Assembly: GCA_019693395.1 (NCBI GenBank)
Contig: JAAMXP010000764.1
Location: 1-10,639 of the forward strand
Direction of reading: 5' to 3'
Source: Ettlia oleoabundans
Lineage: Eukaryota; Chlorophyta; Chlorophyceae; Chlamydomonadales
Length of the DNA: 10,639 nucleotides
The translations under genes and the position numbers were made by a program. The notes under the pieces are model-generated. The model was not told the DNA's origin. It saw only the letters and a list, made by a program, of their open reading frames with translations, and made no database searches. This document shows positions 8,483 to 10,639 of the stretch, piece after piece (the stretch's first letter is position 1; every line of letters starts with the position of its first letter).

Positions 8483-8554
8483 CAACTGTATTCTAACGCC
8501 TATTTAGATGATGTCCTATGAAATAGATAGAAAGTTCAATTCAAGAACAACGAA

Positions 8555-8559
8555 TGTAA
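8555..8559 (+). terminator. TGTAA polyadenylation signal for the coiled-coil gene
   Basis: TGTAA on the plus strand, about 205 nt after the stop codon at 8350 and only about 42 nt before the stop codon of the convergent Dus1 gene. Cleavage 10-20 nt downstream would make the two transcripts overlap by about 100 nt or more. Confidence 0.5.
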
Positions 8560-8600
8560 CGAACCGCCTGTATCAAAAACAAGGAAGCAGCACAGACGAC

Positions 8601-10539
8601 TTAGGACCCGACCCCTGCCGCCTGCAGGGCTTCCGCACCTTGTGCCAGCTCTTGTTGTTGTTGCTGCTGCTGCTGCTCCTGTGTCTGCTCATTTACTACC
8701 TCTAATGCAGGCGCTGCAAGCTCCTGCCCATTCACCTCCTTCTCCATGCTGTTGCCGCTGCCCCCTAGCTGCTGCAGTGCAGCCTCCTCCCGCTGCTGCT
8801 CCTCCATGGCCGCCTTCTTGGCTGCATCCGCCTGCATACGCGCTAGCGCCCGAGCCGACAGCGCTGGCACGGGGTGGTCCCTGCCACATGCCTCTATGCG
8901 TGCCAGCACCTCATGTGCCAGAGCCCGCAGCTCCTCTGAGCTCCAGTCCTGTGCTCTGTTGAGCGCCTCCCGCAAGTCTGTGAACTCTGTCAGCCAAGGA
9001 CCTGCAGGTGGGCAATAACAGGCATGTGCGTGTGTGGCGCTTGTTCTCTTGTGATGTAAGGTCAGGTGGAGGCACGACAGGCTGTGAAGCGTTTGCTGCT
9101 GCAAAGCCTCTGAGGTTCAGTGTAGGTCACGAATAGGCAGCAGTGCGCCAGGGCTAAGCCTTGCATGAAACCACCCGCCCGCCCCCCCCCCACAATTACA
9201 TACAACCGCCCAACCCCGCATCCACCCCGCCTGCCCGCCCCACCCACGCGCCATTACCACCCACCCACACCAGCACCACTACCATTGCAGCCCAGCCCTG
9301 TCCTCCCCCGACCCAAGTACCACACACCCAGCAGCTGGAATGCGTGTCCCTTGACCATGCGCCAGGGCGTGGGGTGCAGGTCCAGCAAGTCACAGTACTC
9401 CAGCAGCAGGCGGCAGCCGTCAAGGTGGCCAAACGCGCCACCAGGCTGCAAGCGACGCTGCACCAAGCAAGCAGGAAGGACAAGGGGGGGCAGGTGAACA
9501 AGTGGAGAGATTGCTGGACAGCAGAAGCGTCGTGCCTTTGATGCCTCCACATGCGCAGGGAGCGCCTTGGGATGACTAGATTGCAGCCAGAAAAGCTGCG
9601 CCAGCACCAAAATTTGTGCTTGTCAGCCCCGGTTTGACATGCCGTTACTGAGCCCCTTGTGCATGCGCAGACGCCTGTAAGGGGACAGCCTTCAAATGAC
9701 ACTACGCCCCCCCCCCACACACCACCACCACCACCCACACACCACCAATGCTGTGCTAGTGCAGGGAGAACGGTGCGGTCCTGGCCAGCAGTGGTAGACC
9801 ACCACCAAATGCGTGAGAGCGCGCCCCACCCACCCACCCACTCACTCACCGGCGAGAAGAGCGCCGGGTCTTCCAGCAGCGACTCTGCACTCATCACCCC
9901 GTCCACACCCGTGGCCTCCATCAGCGCATGGCAGTCGGCCAGGGTGCGGATGTTGCCATTACCCAACACAGGGATGCGCAGTGCCTGCGGAACAATGCAG
10001 TGGTGGGAGGTGTGGTGTGTGCAGGACAGGCTGGGACGACTGGCAGCAAGGGTCGGCAGCCAGGAATACTGGACTGCCTATCCAACATGGATGGCCAAGG
10101 AGGCAAAACCAAGGTGCACTGCGCTGCCCTGGCTCAGGTAGCTTGGCGGGAGTAGCTTGCTCAGTCTTGCCCATTAAACTTTGAGTGGGGGGCTTTTTGC
10201 CTGACCTATCTAGAGTAGCAATTCGTGCAGGGAGGCTGCCTGCCTCAAGCCCAGCCGCCCAGCGCGGTCCAGCCCACCCATCCCTCTCTTTACCCACCTG
10301 CTTCACCGCGCGTATGTAGTCCCACTCGGCCAGCACCTCGCTCGCTCGCTTCTGCTCCCGCGTGCGCCCGTGTATGGCCAGCAGGCTGGCCCCTGCACGC
10401 TCCAGCATCTGGGCATACTCCACAGTGCGCTGGATGCAGTCAAAGCGGCGGATCTTGACCGTGACGGGCACAGACAGGCTGGCGGCCAGGTGGCGCACCA
10501 TGCGCTCAACAAGGGGAAGGTCGTCCATCAAAAAAGCGC
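8601..10539 (-). CDS. DUS1: tRNA-dihydrouridine synthase, Dus1 type, C-terminal part (gene runs off the right edge)
   Basis: FMN- and NAD(P)H-dependent enzyme reducing uridine to dihydrouridine in the tRNA D-loop (positions 16/17 for Dus1). Exons visible in gene order: 10539-10298, 9984-9850, 9457-9328, 9001-8601, phase-consistent, encoding about 302 residues. Motifs: GAFLMDDLPLVERMV, the flavin/phosphate-contact segment VPVTVKIR, AIHGRTREQK, LGNGNIRTLADC, and TGVDGVMSAESLLEDPALF. The SAE signature and the loop after GNGN fit Dus1 rather than bacterial DusA/B/C. The next exons, from RRLQPGG to WRMVKGHAFQLLG and PWLTEFTDLREAL, form the helical tRNA-binding domain. The catalytic-cysteine region (NxGCP) lies upstream, outside the window. 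The last exon extends about 100 residues past the usual domain: an Ala/Glu-rich helix, an E-Q-rich stretch with eight consecutive Gln, and a TAA stop. Confidence 0.92.
8652..8675 (-). repeat. Coding CAG/CAA repeat (Gln8) in the Dus1 C-terminus
   Basis: Four CAG-type codons then four CAA codons (minus strand) encode eight consecutive glutamines between QTQE and ELAQ. This trinucleotide run could vary in length between strains. Confidence 0.85.
9171..9290 (-). repeat. G-rich (sense strand) low-complexity tract in a Dus1 intron
   Basis: C-rich on the plus strand (several CCC to C10 runs), so G-rich in the Dus1 pre-mRNA. It lies within intron 9002-9327, toward the 5' splice site at 9327. Multiple G3+ runs make G-quadruplex formation possible. 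Confidence 0.75.
9707..9747 (-). repeat. C10 run plus (ACC)n repeat in a Dus1 intron
   Basis: A C10 homopolymer is followed by ACCACC units on the plus strand, within the 392-bp intron 9458-9849. The sense strand is G/GGT-rich. Confidence 0.75.
9824..9849 (-). repeat. GTGAGTGAGTGGG(TGGG)n at a Dus1 5' splice site
   Basis: The intron that begins at 9849 opens with GTGAGTGAGT and runs straight into TGGG repeats on the sense strand. The donor site is thus embedded in a short tandem repeat with four G3/G4 runs within 26 nt. Confidence 0.75.
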
Positions 10540-10639
10540 CTGAAACGTAGTGAAGACAAAGAAATTTGTGTGCTTGTTGGGTGACGGTGGTGATGCTAGT
10601 GGTGCAGCGGTGGGGGAAAGGGAGTGTGTGTGTGTGGGG
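10540..10639 (-). other. Dus1 intron 3' end (window edge)
   Basis: The sense strand reads CA-repeat and C/T-rich sequence ending in the acceptor CTACGTTTCAG at 10540. It contains no exon-like segment. The preceding exon, expected to end in the first base of the Gly codon of GAFLMDD, lies outside the window. A (TG)n microsatellite of about six units on the plus strand ends the window. Confidence 0.7.

Larger units (their letters stand above)
8351..8600. other. Convergent 3' intergenic region
   Basis: 250 bp between the stop codon of the coiled-coil gene (plus) and that of Dus1 (minus). It is more AT-rich than the flanking exons and holds the TGTAA signals of both genes. No further gene is seen. 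Confidence 0.6.

Noticed and set aside
9196..9969. Minus-strand open frame of 257 codons across the Dus1 region
   Set aside because: Only its first part (GNGNIRTLADC to ALFSP) is real Dus1 exon. The rest reads through an intron and then through exon 3 in the wrong frame, giving Trp/Gly/Cys-rich nonsense.

Overview
This window looks like nuclear DNA from a eukaryotic green alga, most likely a core chlorophyte (Chlorophyceae or Trebouxiophyceae). The genes are cut into many short exons by GT-AG introns of roughly 70-400 bp. Many donors read GTGAGT and many acceptors read TGCAG. Codons mostly end in G or C. The candidate polyadenylation signals are TGTAA, the usual chlorophyte signal. The two membrane proteins align best, from memory, with plant homologues. 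I cannot fix the species. No bacterial operons, CRISPR arrays, tRNAs or recognisable transposons were seen.

Layout. (1) 224-3774, minus strand: a complete 12-exon MBOAT lysophospholipid acyltransferase (plant LPLAT1/LPCAT type), reconstructed here as 512 residues, with catalytic Asn and His motifs and a C-terminal KKXX ER-retrieval signal. (2) 4024-5723, minus strand: a complete DDRGK1/UFBP1 gene, 5 exons and 252 residues in the basic model. It is the ER-membrane adaptor of the UFM1 (UFMylation) E3 ligase. Only about 250 bp separate its stop from the acyltransferase start. (3) 5724-6758: about 1 kb without a supported gene, lying between two divergent genes and presumably holding both promoters. 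(4) 6759-8350, plus strand: a 4-exon gene for an unrecognised coiled-coil protein of about 401 residues, with a reading-frame problem near 7242. (5) 8601 to beyond the right edge, minus strand: the C-terminal 302 or so residues of a Dus1-type tRNA-dihydrouridine synthase with a polyglutamine-bearing extension. Its N-terminal part lies outside the window.

How they relate. The acyltransferase and UFBP1 both act at the ER membrane (phospholipid remodelling; ER ribosome quality control and ER-phagy), but a functional link from adjacency alone is speculation. Dus1 modifies tRNA. The coiled-coil gene and Dus1 are convergent, and their TGTAA signals lie past one another, so the 3' ends of the transcripts should overlap.

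Exon boundaries were placed by hand from splice consensus, phase continuity and remembered family sequences. All reconstructed reading frames are phase-consistent. The window holds mostly ordinary housekeeping genes. The points most worth a second look are the unrecognised coiled-coil gene and its frame break, the missing basic segment in UFBP1, the overlapping convergent 3' ends, and G-rich tracts placed near 5' splice sites.
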